Origin: Mycobacterium marinum
GTDB lineage: Bacteria; Actinomycetota; Actinomycetes; Mycobacteriales; Mycobacteriaceae
Direction: 5' to 3'
DNA: 64,000 bases
Assembly: GCF_003391395.1 (NCBI RefSeq)
Contig: NZ_CP024190.1
Span: forward strand, 248,001 to 312,000
A program made the position numbers and the translations under genes. The notes under the pieces are model-generated. The model did not search any database. It saw only the letters and a list, made by a program, of their open reading frames with translations, and was not told where the DNA came from. This document shows, piece by piece, positions 8,892 through 17,316 of the stretch; the first letter of the stretch is position 1, and every line of letters starts with the position of its first letter.

Positions 8892-9782
8892 TTACTGATG
8901 TGTTGCCGGATGGCTGGATTGCTCTGCAGCGCAGCGCACGAACTGGGCGGTGTGCACTCGCCCGTTCACCTGGAAGTCGAGGTAGAGCAGGTAGCGGCCC
9001 GGGGTGGGCGGTTCGGTGGTGAAGGCAATCTGGGCCGGGCTAGCCGATCCGGCCGACGCCGCGCCATTCTCGGGATGTGCATGCAGATACGCCAGGTCTC
9101 CCTCGCGCAGCACCACCAGATGTCCGTATGCACCGAGGTAGGGCTGCAGGGTCGTGACCGGCTGGCCGTCCCGGGTGACGGTTGCGATCAGCCGCGACGG
9201 TGACTGGGCCGTGAACGGGCCGTCGATGGTCACGGTGAACCCGTCGGTCCGGCTGACGTTTGTCGCCGACGGTGGTGGGTCCGGGGTGAACATGCCCCCG
9301 ACATTGAGCGCATATGTCAGGACCGTGGGGTTGCCGCCTTCCGGGACGAAGTCGGCGAACACCCGATAGGTACCGGCGGCGTTCCATGCCCATGGGATTG
9401 ACCAGCGGCCCTCGGCGCTCATCGTGGGATGGACATGGCGAAACTCGGTGCCGTCGCTGCGAACCACGATGAGATGAAGTTTCTTGGCGTTCTCGATCGC
9501 ATACTTCGTCACCGGCACGCCGCCGAGCGACTGGACCCGAAATGACAAGGTGCCCTGCACTCCGACCGCGGGTGGGGCCGCGACGTCGTCGAGCATCAGA
9601 TCGCCCGCACTGAGGGACACCCCGCGCACCGGTTGCGCCCCAGCCTGGTGACCGGCGTGCCCGGACCGAGCCCAGGACGTCGAGATCGGGTGCGCAATCA
9701 CCGCACCCCCGACCAGGAATGCCGCGCCGAACAACGCGGCCATGCCCGTCGCGTACAGGGCTAGTCTGGCGCGCGCGCTCAT
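8892..9782 (-). CDS. membrane-anchored extracytoplasmic protein of the copper operon
   Basis: A 296-residue protein with an N-terminal membrane anchor or signal (about 8-30: ALYATGMAALFGAAFLVGGAVIA). The outer part has His clusters such as SGHAGHQAG, RHVHPTMS, LHAHPENG and a C-terminal HPATHQ. Its beta-rich segments LSFRVQSLGGVPV and GRYLLYLDFQVNG recall secreted heavy-metal-associated proteins found with CopA operons. It overlaps the HMA gene by 4 bp (ATGA), which implies translational coupling, and lies 10 bp before the ATPase. A role in binding or delivering copper outside the membrane is inferred from context and His content, not from a defined catalytic motif. Confidence 0.7.
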   Translation of the reverse strand: MSARARLALYATGMAALFGAAFLVGGAVIAHPISTSWARSGHAGHQAGAQPVRGVSLSAGDLMLDDVAAPPAVGVQGTLSFRVQSLGGVPVTKYAIENAKKLHLIVVRSDGTEFRHVHPTMSAEGRWSIPWAWNAAGTYRVFADFVPEGGNPTVLTYALNVGGMFTPDPPPSATNVSRTDGFTVTIDGPFTAQSPSRLIATVTRDGQPVTTLQPYLGAYGHLVVLREGDLAYLHAHPENGAASAGSASPAQIAFTTEPPTPGRYLLYLDFQVNGRVHTAQFVRCAAEQSSHPATHQ

Positions 9783-9991
9783 GCGACCAGAACCGCCTGG
9801 TAGCCGGCCTCGTCGATCGCACCCAACACCGTCGTCGGATCAATCGGAGCCGACCCCGCAACCAGCAGCCTGCCCGTTCGCGCGCTGACGGCGACCGTGG
9901 CGACACCCGGGATCTGGGCCACCTCGCTTCGGATGGCGGATTCGCAATGCCCGCATCGCATCCCGGCGACCTGGTACTCGCTGGTCTTCAT
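9779..9991 (-). CDS. HMA-domain copper chaperone (CopZ-like)
   Basis: A 70-residue single HMA domain: metal motif GMRCGHC with Cys 13 and 16, followed by IPGVATVAV and a C-terminal IDEAGYQAV, which together give the usual beta-alpha-beta-beta-alpha-beta order. CopZ proteins carry Cu(I) to the ATPase. The ATG at 9991 is preferred to the GTG at 9994 because the Shine-Dalgarno GGGAGA then has a usable spacing. It is the first gene of the operon and ends in an ATGA overlap with the next. The two operator palindromes lie 13-67 bp upstream. Confidence 0.92.
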   Translation of the reverse strand: MKTSEYQVAGMRCGHCESAIRSEVAQIPGVATVAVSARTGRLLVAGSAPIDPTTVLGAIDEAGYQAVLVA

Positions 9992-10003
9992 CACTCTCCC
10001 ATC

Positions 10004-10058
10004 TATACCCCATGGGGGTATGTAACCACCCTGTCTATATACCCCCCAGGGGGTATAT
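10004..10058 (-). promoter_or_regulatory. two copper-type (CsoR/RicR-like) operator palindromes
   Basis: The first palindrome, TATACCCCATGGGGGTAT, is at 10004-10021. The second, at 10037-10058, is ATATACCCCC followed by CA and then GGGGGTATAT. Both contain TACCC and GGGTA arms 5 or 6 bases apart, the pattern described for mycobacterial CsoR and RicR sites. They sit just upstream of the HMA gene. No csoR-like gene is in the window, so the repressor must be elsewhere. Confidence 0.82.
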
Positions 10059-10192
10059 CTGTCAAGGGCTTCGGGCGTGATGTTTTTCCAGCGGGTGTCC
10101 CGGGTGTGGAGCGGCTACCGGCCGGTGGCAAGGCAAATGGGCTAGCGGGTTACGTAGGCTGGGGCCGAGTTCACGTGACGCGAGGAGAACTG

Positions 10193-10666
10193 ATGACTGT
10201 CGTGGTTGTCGATGCGGGCCCTCGTCGGGTCAGTCGTTCCGTCGAAGTGGCCGCTCCCGCGGCCGAGCTGTTCGCAATCGTTGCTGATCCGCGGCGCCAC
10301 AGCGAACTGGACGGCTCCGGCACGGTTCGCGACAACATCAAGGCGCCGGTGACCCTGGTGGCCGGCACGAAGTTCTCGACAAACATGCGGATGTTCGGCG
10401 TGCCGTACCGCATCACCAGCACGGTGACCGCTCTCAAGCCCAACGAATTGGTCGAATGGCGGCATCCGGCCGGGCACCGCTGGAGATGGGAGTTCGAGTC
10501 TCTCTCGCCCACGCTCACCCGCGTCACCGAGACCTTTGATTACCACGCGGCGGGTGAGCTCAAGAACAAGCTCAAGTACTACGAGCGGATTGGCGCGTGC
10601 AAGGCCAACGCGGCCGGCATCGAAGCAACGCTGGCCAAGCTGCGTGACCGCTACGCCGCGCGATAG
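10193..10666 (+). CDS. SRPBCC (START-like) family protein
   Basis: A 157-residue protein of the polyketide-cyclase/START-like fold. The N-terminus RRVSRSVEVAAPAAELFAIVADPRRHSELDG is the usual first strand plus helix, and the long C-terminal helix begins near HAAGELKNKLKYYERI. Such proteins bind hydrophobic ligands in a cavity and some are cyclases, but no catalytic residue can be named. The start is set by GAGGAG a few bases before the ATG; the open frame extends back to 9719 only because it shadows the copper operon. A second, related SRPBCC gene lies at 28021. The gene is divergent from the copper operon. Confidence 0.83.
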   Translation: MTVVVVDAGPRRVSRSVEVAAPAAELFAIVADPRRHSELDGSGTVRDNIKAPVTLVAGTKFSTNMRMFGVPYRITSTVTALKPNELVEWRHPAGHRWRWEFESLSPTLTRVTETFDYHAAGELKNKLKYYERIGACKANAAGIEATLAKLRDRYAAR

Positions 10667-10690
10667 GTCAATAACGGCCCCCGCCGTCAC

Positions 10691-11254
10691 TCACCGTGAT
10701 GACGCGGGGTCCGCGGCGTCCCAGGGCACGACTCCCGACACCCAGTGCGTCAGTTGCTCCACCTGGTCGTTTCGGTGCAGGTGTCGTGGCGGCGTCGCGA
10801 AGGTGGAGTACGGCCGGCAGCGGATCACGACGCGGTTCTCGCGTTCGCACATCGCCTCGACGCTCGGGCGCGCCTGGGCGTCGAGCGGTTGCCCCGACAT
10901 CCGGCCGGCAACGGCCATCATGACGTCGACCGCCAGCTCACGGTCCGGATCTAGCATCGCGTCGGCGTAGACCTGCAGATAGGTGAACGGCCAACGCTCG
11001 TCGAGGACGCACAAGCTGACCTTGCCGTCGCGCTCGACGACTCTGGCTTTGCCGCGCCCGGCCATGGTGGCCACCAACAGTTCGTCGTCATCGGTGGGGA
11101 TGTAGTAGACGATCGACATCCCCGGGCCGTCGTTGCGCCGACGGTATCCAAACACGCACGTGCGGTGGGTGCGGACGAACTCGCGGCGCTCGGACGGCAG
11201 CATGTCGCGGTCGGTAGGTGCCGTGTAGGGCTGCGCTGACAGGGGCAGGAGCAT
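10691..11254 (-). CDS. PPOX-class (FDOR-B) flavin/F420-dependent oxidoreductase
   Basis: A 187-residue split-barrel protein. The segment SIVYYIPTDDDELLVATMAGRGKARVVERDGKVSL is the typical strand-turn-strand flavin/F420-binding part of the pyridoxamine-phosphate-oxidase-like fold; RGKAR and LCVLDERWPFTYLQVYADA match actinobacterial FDOR-B proteins. The substrate is unknown. It follows the LLM oxidoreductase gene with a 38-bp gap on the same strand, and both may use F420H2. It converges on the SRPBCC gene. Confidence 0.8.
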   Translation of the reverse strand: MLLPLSAQPYTAPTDRDMLPSERREFVRTHRTCVFGYRRRNDGPGMSIVYYIPTDDDELLVATMAGRGKARVVERDGKVSLCVLDERWPFTYLQVYADAMLDPDRELAVDVMMAVAGRMSGQPLDAQARPSVEAMCERENRVVIRCRPYSTFATPPRHLHRNDQVEQLTHWVSGVVPWDAADPASSR

Positions 11255-11292
11255 GATGAACCATCCTTGTTCTCGGGTAGGCGGGCCAGGGG

Positions 11293-12303
11293 TCAGGGCT
11301 TCGTGGTGGCGGACTCGGGAATGTCGGCAACGCGGGGTAGCACCTCTTCTGCCAGCAGCCTCAGGCTGCTCCAGCCGACCTCGACAGGCAGCCCTCCGAT
11401 GAGCGGGTTCATCACGACTTCCTTTCTGCCCCGTTGCAGCTGGCCGACCAGTTGGTCGGGAGTGAGGATCTGCACGTTGTCGAGGCCACGCAGCTCGGCG
11501 ATCGAAGCCGCCGGTGCTTCGTTGGGGCGGGGGACACCGGCGCGCTTCCAGCCGCTGTACTCGGCGGCCTCGTTCATGATGAAACCGCCGAACCGGGACC
11601 AGGCTTCGTCGGGGTCGGCGTGCAGTAGCGTTACGGTGCTGCCGTTTTCGGGGTGGTAGACGAATCCCCGCTGGTTACGGCGGGCCAGCTCCTGGTGGTA
11701 TACGGCCTCGAGTTCGGGCATCGCCATCGGTGGCGAGAACGGCAAGCCGAAGCGCGCGGCCCGGCGGGCCGCCGCAACGCTCATCCCGCCGACGAAAAGG
11801 ATCGGGTGTGGATGGGTGCGCGGTTTGGGGGTGACATTGATCAGCCGGCCGTCGTATTCGAACGGATCATCGCCCCACGCCTGCAACAGCACCGAAAGGC
11901 AGTGGTCCATCAGGGCACCCCGGCGCGACCAGTCCTTGCCGGCGGCGTGGTACTCCTGGGGCCGGTAGCCCATGCCGGCCACGAAGCTGAAGCGGCCCAG
12001 GGACAGGTTGTCGAGCACGGCGATGTCTTCGGCGAGCCGAACCGGATCGTAGAGCGGGACGATCAGAGCATTGATGCTGATGCGCACGTTTCGGGTGCGT
12101 CCGGCCACCGCGGCGGCCAGAATCAGCGGCGACGGCAGCCAGCCGGTCGCGGCCAAGTGATGTTCTTCGGCGCTGACCGCGGTGAACCCGTGGTGGTCGG
12201 CATATTCGGCCATGTCGAGCGCGGCGCGATAGCGCTGGGCGTGGTCGGCCGCCGGATCGGCGATGTTGGTCATGTTCAGCCGCAACGCGGTCAGCAAACT
12301 CAT
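11293..12303 (-). CDS. LLM-class flavin/F420-dependent oxidoreductase
   Basis: A 336-residue luciferase-like monooxygenase (TIM barrel). Family marks are AEYADHHGFTAVSAEEHHLAATG with the conserved EHH, PLYDPVRLAEDIAVLDNLSLGRF, and VAGMGYRPQEYHAAG. The family oxidises or reduces varied organic substrates using FMNH2 or F420H2; no specific reaction can be assigned. Its start overlaps the upstream TetR stop by 4 bp, so the two are co-translated, and a PPOX-type gene follows. A TetR-LLM-PPOX operon suggests an inducible oxidative pathway. Confidence 0.88.
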   Translation of the reverse strand: MSLLTALRLNMTNIADPAADHAQRYRAALDMAEYADHHGFTAVSAEEHHLAATGWLPSPLILAAAVAGRTRNVRISINALIVPLYDPVRLAEDIAVLDNLSLGRFSFVAGMGYRPQEYHAAGKDWSRRGALMDHCLSVLLQAWGDDPFEYDGRLINVTPKPRTHPHPILFVGGMSVAAARRAARFGLPFSPPMAMPELEAVYHQELARRNQRGFVYHPENGSTVTLLHADPDEAWSRFGGFIMNEAAEYSGWKRAGVPRPNEAPAASIAELRGLDNVQILTPDQLVGQLQRGRKEVVMNPLIGGLPVEVGWSSLRLLAEEVLPRVADIPESATTKP

Positions 12304-12962
12304 GTTCGGTGCGTGGCCGTTGGTTTGGCTCCCGCGAACAGTGATCCTCGGAGCAGTTGCTTGGCCGAGTCGAGTGTGACGTCGTAGGACTGCGGACCCA
12401 GATTCGCCGCTTGCTCGGTGAGGCCGCGCGTCAGTGCGCAGATGGCGTCCACCGCGGCGCCGGCGGCGATGCCGGCGGACAGCACGCCCCGCCCCCGGGC
12501 GTCGTCGACGATTTCGGTGATGACGTCGCGAAGGGCCTTGGAGCCCGGGTAGGTTCGGCGGCCGCCACCGGTCTGGTCGGCATTCTCGGCGCGCACCGCT
12601 CGTAGGAACCCGGCCAGGTAGGGATAGTCGCGCATCAACCGTTTCGACTCATCCAACACCGCGTCGAGCCGGTCGACGATGTCATCGGAAGAGGCCGCGG
12701 CGGCATGGAGCCGGGGCAAGACGATCTCTTCGATCTCCGTGGCGGTGGCATTGAGTAGCTCCGACTTGTTCGGAAAGTAGTGGTACAAGCTGCCGCTGGT
12801 CATGTCGGCCGCCTTGGCGATCTCGCGGATCGACGCCTGGGCGGGGCCGGCCTCGGCCACACAACGCATTGCCGCGGTGATGATCCGTTGCCGGGTTTGT
12901 TCGCCGCGCGCGCCCACCGGCCGGCCGAGCTGGGATCTCGTCGAGAAGGTGGGGACGGTCAT
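12300..12962 (-). CDS. TetR family regulator, first of a head-to-head paralogous pair
   Basis: About 220 residues from the ATG at 12962; a GTG six codons upstream is less likely. The DNA-binding part reads LGRPVGARGEQTRQRIITAA then SIREIAKAADMTSGSLYHYFPNKSELL. This is very close to the divergent TetR at 13112, which has the same LGRPVGA leader and the same SLYxYFPNKSEL core, so the two are recent duplicates. It overlaps the LLM gene by 4 bp and probably regulates that operon. A perfect 14-bp palindrome lies between the two TetR genes. Confidence 0.9.
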   Translation of the reverse strand: MTVPTFSTRSQLGRPVGARGEQTRQRIITAAMRCVAEAGPAQASIREIAKAADMTSGSLYHYFPNKSELLNATATEIEEIVLPRLHAAAASSDDIVDRLDAVLDESKRLMRDYPYLAGFLRAVRAENADQTGGGRRTYPGSKALRDVITEIVDDARGRGVLSAGIAAGAAVDAICALTRGLTEQAANLGPQSYDVTLDSAKQLLRGSLFAGAKPTATHRT

Positions 12963-13033
12963 GTCAGGCGGCACTCGCAATCGGGCTGTCGATCACTCAC
13001 CGCGGCCCCGCGGACGCCGGAAGTCATGATCAT

Positions 13034-13047
13034 TCGAATATATTCGA
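13034..13047. promoter_or_regulatory. palindromic operator candidate between paired TetR genes
   Basis: TCGAATATATTCGA is a perfect 14-bp palindrome in the 149-bp gap between two divergent TetR genes. AT-rich palindromes in such gaps are usual TetR sites. It differs from the 29-bp palindrome at 13779, so each paralog may have its own site. Confidence 0.6.
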
Positions 13048-13111
13048 CTATGCCCGCAAAGCGCCCACGGCCGATGAATATGCAAGACCCGTTGGTGAGG
13101 ATCCGACCGCA

Positions 13112-13741
13112 ATGACCCGCACGCAGCTGGGCCGCCCGGTGGGCGCCAGTGGCGAGGAAACCCGTCAACGGATCATCGTCGCGACGATGCAGTGTGTCAG
13201 CAAAGTGGGATATGCGCGTGCCACCATCCGGGAGATCGCTCGCACCGCGAATGTGACCAGTGCCAGCTTGTACAACTACTTTCCGAACAAGTCCGAGCTG
13301 ATCAAGGAGACGATCGCGGCCAGGGCCGATGCGGCGATGCCGCGACTGCGGCGGGCCGCCGAAGGCGGCGGCAACATCGTTGATCGCATCGAAGCGGTGC
13401 TCGACGAGTGCGGCGAGTTGATCCGGGAATACCCGCAACTGGCCGCCTTCGAGTTCGCCATCCGGGCCGAAGACGGGATCGCTCTGGACGCCCAGGAGGG
13501 GAGCGGCCAACTCGGCGAAGTCGGGTTCACCGCGTTTCGAGAGATAATCAGGGGCCTGGTCGAGGATGCCCGGCGCCGGGGTGAGCTTGCCGAGCAGGCC
13601 GATACGGCCGGTGCGATAGAGGCGATCTACGCGCTCATCTACGGTCTGACCGAACTGGCGGCCACCCTGCCACTGGACCAATTCCACGCCGCGCTGAGCG
13701 CGGCCAAGGGTTTGATCAGGGGCACGCTGTTTCGCTGCTGA
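13112..13741 (+). CDS. TetR family regulator, second of the paralogous pair
   Basis: A 209-residue TetR protein. Its N-terminus TRTQLGRPVGASGEETRQRI and recognition helix region VTSASLYNYFPNKSELI closely match the divergent partner. The C-terminal half (about 75-209) differs more, which is expected if the two copies now sense different ligands. The next gene downstream on the same strand is a Baeyer-Villiger-type monooxygenase, whose promoter overlaps a large palindrome 38 bp after this stop codon. This regulator is therefore a strong candidate for its repressor. Confidence 0.9.
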   Translation: MTRTQLGRPVGASGEETRQRIIVATMQCVSKVGYARATIREIARTANVTSASLYNYFPNKSELIKETIAARADAAMPRLRRAAEGGGNIVDRIEAVLDECGELIREYPQLAAFEFAIRAEDGIALDAQEGSGQLGEVGFTAFREIIRGLVEDARRRGELAEQADTAGAIEAIYALIYGLTELAATLPLDQFHAALSAAKGLIRGTLFRC

Positions 13742-13778
13742 TGGTCGAACTGGCGATTTGTGGGGCCTCGAATACGTG

Positions 13779-13814
13779 GTGATCGCTTGATATGATCAAG
13801 CGATCACTTATAGG
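13779..13814 (+). promoter_or_regulatory. promoter overlapped by a 29-bp perfect inverted repeat
   Basis: GTGATCGCTTGAT at 13779-13791 and its exact reverse complement ATCAAGCGATCAC at 13795-13807 flank a 3-base spacer. TTGATA at 13787-13792 and TATAGG at 13809-13814, 16 bases apart, form a plausible promoter whose -35 lies inside the repeat. There is no T-tract, so this is an operator rather than a terminator. Confidence 0.78.
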
Positions 13815-13843
13815 GTCATCTCGCGTAGAGCGGAGTTGAGACC

Positions 13844-15643
13844 TTGACCGAAACCGTCGGGTGCGCGTTCGACGTTGATGTGTTGCGCCAGAAGTACGCC
13901 GAAGAGCGGACAAAGCGGCTGCGTCCCGACGGGATCGCGCAGTACGTGGAGATCGCGGGTGAGTTCTCCCGATTCGGCGAGGATCCCTGGGCGGATGAAG
14001 AATTCGCGCGCGAACCCCTTACCGACGAGGTGGACGTGGCGATCATCGGGGCCGGCTTCGGCGGTCTGCTGACCGGTGCACGGCTGCGCCAACTCGGTGT
14101 GCAAAGTGTGCGGCTGATCGACCGCGCGGCCGACGTTGGGGGTACCTGGTACTGGAATCGGTATCCGGGGATCGCGTGCGATGTCGAGTCGTATGTGTAC
14201 ATGCCGCTGCTCGAGGAGCTTGGCTACATTCCGACCGAAAAGTACGCCAAGGGCGCCGAGATCTTTGCGCACTGTCAGCGCATCGCTGCGAAATACGACC
14301 TGTACCGAGATGCCTGCCTACAGACCGAAGTCCACGAAATCCGCTGGGATGCGGACATATCCCGCTGGATCATTCGGACCAATCACGGGGACCGGATGCG
14401 GGCCAGATTCGTATCGATGGCCAACGGATATCAGGCCAAGCCCAAGCTGCCCGGGATCGCCGGGATCGCCAGCTTTGGCGGCAAGACGTTCCACACCAGC
14501 CGGTGGGACTACGGCTACACCGGCCAGGGCTTGCAGAATCTGGCCGACAAGCGGGTCGGCATCATCGGCACGGGCGCGACGGCAGTGCAGTGCGTGCCCC
14601 ACGTGGCGGCGGCGGCCCAGCAGCTCTACGTGTTTCAGCGCACGCCTTCGTCGGTGGATGTGCGCGCCAATGAACCCACGGATACCGAGTGGGCTGCCAC
14701 ATTACAGCCGGGCTGGCAGCGCAGACGCATCAAGAACTTTCAAGTTCTGACCGCCGGAGGGCAGGCATCCGAAGATCTGGTCGCTGATGCCTGGACGAGC
14801 ATTACCCGCAAGCTTCCCGTGATGCGTCACGACAGCCCCGGCACGACGGACCCGGAGAAACGCTCGCGGGAAATCGAGTTCGCCGACTTCGCCAAGATGG
14901 AGGAGATCAGGGCGCGGGTCGATCAGCTGGTGACCGATCGTGCCACCGCGCAAGCACTCAAGCCGTGGTACGGATACTTCTGCAAACGGCCGTGCTTCCA
15001 TGACGAATACCTGCAGACCTTCAACCGCGACAACGTCACCCTGGTCGATACCGAGGGGCGCGGCGTAGAGCGCATCATCGAGTCCGGCGTGGTGGTCGAC
15101 TCGGTGGCCTACGAGCTGGATTGCCTGATCTTTGCGACGGGGTTCGAAGTTGGCACCGACTACTGCCGTCGCACCGGCTTCGAACTGATCGGCCGGGACG
15201 GCATCACCCTGACCGACCGGTGGCGCGACGGTGTGCGCACCTTTCAGGGACTGTGTGCCAACGGTTTCCCGAACTGCTTCATCGAAAGCATCGCCCAGGC
15301 CGGCCTCACGGTGAACTTTCCATATCTGCTCGATGTGCAGGCCAGTCATGTCGCATGGATCATCGCCTGGGCGCTCGAGCACGGGGTGAGCGAGGTTGAG
15401 GCCTCGCCGGAGGCCGAGGCCGCTTGGGTCGAGGCGGTGGTGGCCCGTTCGGCGGCGACCGCCGAGCGGGCCAAGACCTGCACCCCCGGCTATTACAACC
15501 GCGAGGGGAAGGCGGATGCCAAGACTCGCCAGGGCAGCTTCTTCTTCGGCGCTCCCACCGAATACGCCGACATCCTCGAGACATGGCGGGCCAAAGGGGA
15601 CCTGGAAGGTCTGGCGATTCGTGGTGCCCAGGTGCCACGATGA
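13844..15643 (+). CDS. flavin-containing monooxygenase, Baeyer-Villiger type
   Basis: A 599-residue protein. The FAD-binding Rossmann motif is GAGFGG (about 69-74), followed by GGTWYWNRYPGIACDVESY. The Baeyer-Villiger fingerprint FGGKTFHTSRWDY lies at about 211-223, and a second Rossmann motif, GTGATA, at about 242 serves NADPH. The 60-residue N-terminal extension before the first motif is typical of cyclohexanone-monooxygenase-like enzymes, which insert oxygen next to ketones. A TTG start is used, with GGAG 10 bases upstream. It shares an ATGA overlap with the next monooxygenase gene, and the promoter carries a large palindrome. Confidence 0.9.
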   Translation: MTETVGCAFDVDVLRQKYAEERTKRLRPDGIAQYVEIAGEFSRFGEDPWADEEFAREPLTDEVDVAIIGAGFGGLLTGARLRQLGVQSVRLIDRAADVGGTWYWNRYPGIACDVESYVYMPLLEELGYIPTEKYAKGAEIFAHCQRIAAKYDLYRDACLQTEVHEIRWDADISRWIIRTNHGDRMRARFVSMANGYQAKPKLPGIAGIASFGGKTFHTSRWDYGYTGQGLQNLADKRVGIIGTGATAVQCVPHVAAAAQQLYVFQRTPSSVDVRANEPTDTEWAATLQPGWQRRRIKNFQVLTAGGQASEDLVADAWTSITRKLPVMRHDSPGTTDPEKRSREIEFADFAKMEEIRARVDQLVTDRATAQALKPWYGYFCKRPCFHDEYLQTFNRDNVTLVDTEGRGVERIIESGVVVDSVAYELDCLIFATGFEVGTDYCRRTGFELIGRDGITLTDRWRDGVRTFQGLCANGFPNCFIESIAQAGLTVNFPYLLDVQASHVAWIIAWALEHGVSEVEASPEAEAAWVEAVVARSAATAERAKTCTPGYYNREGKADAKTRQGSFFFGAPTEYADILETWRAKGDLEGLAIRGAQVPR

Positions 15644-17316
15644 CCCGGCCGGCGGCCCGGCTACGGTACTTCGCGGGCCGGCTCCGGGCGGCGACCCGGC
15701 GTGGGCGCCCACCACGGGTCGTCATCATCGGGGCCGGTTTTGGCGGCATCGCCGCCGCCGTTGCGCTGCGCGGCGCGGGCATTGATGATTTGGTGATTAT
15801 CGAGGGCGCCGACGGCGTTGGGGGGACCTGGCGTCGCAACACCTATCCGGGAGCCGCCTGCGATATTCAGAGTCATCTGTACTCATTTTCGTTTGCGCCC
15901 AACAAATTCTGGAGCCGCACCTATGCTCGCCAACCCGAGATCCTGGCTTACCTGGAATCGGTCGTAGACGATTTCGATCTACGCCGCCACCTGATGCTGA
16001 GCGCCAGGGTCCGCTCGATCCGCTGGGACGAGGACACGTGGGGGTGGGTCTGCCAGGTGGACCGGGCCGGGGGGACCGCTACCTTGACCGCCGACGTAGT
16101 GGTGTGTGCGACCGGCTTGTTCGGGCCGCGCAAGCTGCCCGACATCGCCGGGCTGACCGATTTCGGTGGCACGTTGATGCACACCGCCGGCTGGGATCAC
16201 CGTGTCGATTTGACGGGAAAACGGGTGGCGGTGATCGGCACCGGGGCCAGCGGGGTGCAGGTCGTCCCCGAACTGGCGAAGCTCGCTGGGCGCCTGACGG
16301 TATTTCAGCGCACCCCACCTTGGATGGTTCCCAAGGACGATCGCCGCTACACCGCAACCGAATTGAGGCAGTTTCGGCGCAACCCGCTGGCAATTCGGCG
16401 GACCCGCTGGCAGATCTGGAAGTTCCAGCATGACAACACCGCTACCTTCGCCGATGATCCGGTGGTGACATCGCGCACCCAGATCGCTACCTCCTTCCTG
16501 GAGCGCGTCGTCGCCGATGAGCGGCTGCGCCGTGCGCTGACGCCCGGCTATCCGTTCCGTTGTAAGCGAGTGCTGCTGGGTGATGACTTCTACCGGGCGC
16601 TACAGCACGACCACGTCGAACTCGTTTCTGATCCCATCGAGCGAGTCACCGAGACCTCGGTCGTCACGACTGCCGGGCAAGTCGTAGACGTCGATGCGGT
16701 GGTGCTGGCCACGGGATTTGAGACGTCGCGCTACCTGTCGGGCATCGAGGTGATCGGCACCGGAGGGCAGTCCCTACACGAGCGGTGGGGTGATGACCCC
16801 GCCGCCTACCTGGGTGCGGCAGTCGGCGGCTTTCCGAACTTCTTCATGCTCTACGGTCCGAACACCAACCAGGGCGGAAACTCGATCGTCTACATACTCG
16901 AGGCCGGCGCGCGCCTGGTGGCCAGCGCGGTCAGTCGGCTGGCGCGCCGCGGTGGATACCTCGATGTCCGTCCGGAGGCGGAAAGGCGCTACAACGACGA
17001 GATCTCCGCGGATTTGGAACGCACGATCTGGACTCAGTGCCAGAGCTACTTCCGCTCACCTTCGGGGCGCATCGTCACCCAGTGGCCTTACACCGAGCTG
17101 GAATACGCGCGCCGAACCTGGCGGATCAGGCCACGGGACTGGTTGCACCACAAGGGGGTGTCGCCGGCGGCGCAACGGGGCGGGCCGGGGAGCGCGGCGT
17201 CAGCTCAGACTGAAATCGATGACCCCGCGGATCAACTCGCCGGCAACCAGATCGGCGTAGGCATCGTTGATGCTGTCGAGCGAATAGCGCTTGGTGATCA
17301 TCTCGTCCAAGAGTAA
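15640..17316 (+). CDS. second flavin-containing monooxygenase (BVMO-like)
   Basis: About 558 residues from the ATG at 15640, which overlaps the previous stop (ATGA). It has GAGFGG (about 31-36), GGTWRRNTYPGAACDIQSHLYS, the fingerprint FGGTLMHTAGWDH (about 175-187), GTGASGVQ, and a late NQGGNSIVYI segment seen in this family. It lacks the long N-terminal extension of the upstream enzyme. The last 39 codons overlap the 3' end of the convergent alcohol dehydrogenase, and the tail after RPRDWLHHKG looks non-domain, as if an earlier stop had been lost. The open frame extends upstream to 15424 only as a shadow of the first monooxygenase. Confidence 0.87.
   Translation: MTRPAARLRYFAGRLRAATRRGRPPRVVIIGAGFGGIAAAVALRGAGIDDLVIIEGADGVGGTWRRNTYPGAACDIQSHLYSFSFAPNKFWSRTYARQPEILAYLESVVDDFDLRRHLMLSARVRSIRWDEDTWGWVCQVDRAGGTATLTADVVVCATGLFGPRKLPDIAGLTDFGGTLMHTAGWDHRVDLTGKRVAVIGTGASGVQVVPELAKLAGRLTVFQRTPPWMVPKDDRRYTATELRQFRRNPLAIRRTRWQIWKFQHDNTATFADDPVVTSRTQIATSFLERVVADERLRRALTPGYPFRCKRVLLGDDFYRALQHDHVELVSDPIERVTETSVVTTAGQVVDVDAVVLATGFETSRYLSGIEVIGTGGQSLHERWGDDPAAYLGAAVGGFPNFFMLYGPNTNQGGNSIVYILEAGARLVASAVSRLARRGGYLDVRPEAERRYNDEISADLERTIWTQCQSYFRSPSGRIVTQWPYTELEYARRTWRIRPRDWLHHKGVSPAAQRGGPGSAASAQTEIDDPADQLAGNQIGVGIVDAVERIALGDHLVQE

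Noticed and set aside
9719..10192. Long plus-strand extension of the SRPBCC reading frame
   Set aside because: It runs through the copper operon on the other strand. The Shine-Dalgarno sequence and family start both point to the ATG at 10193.
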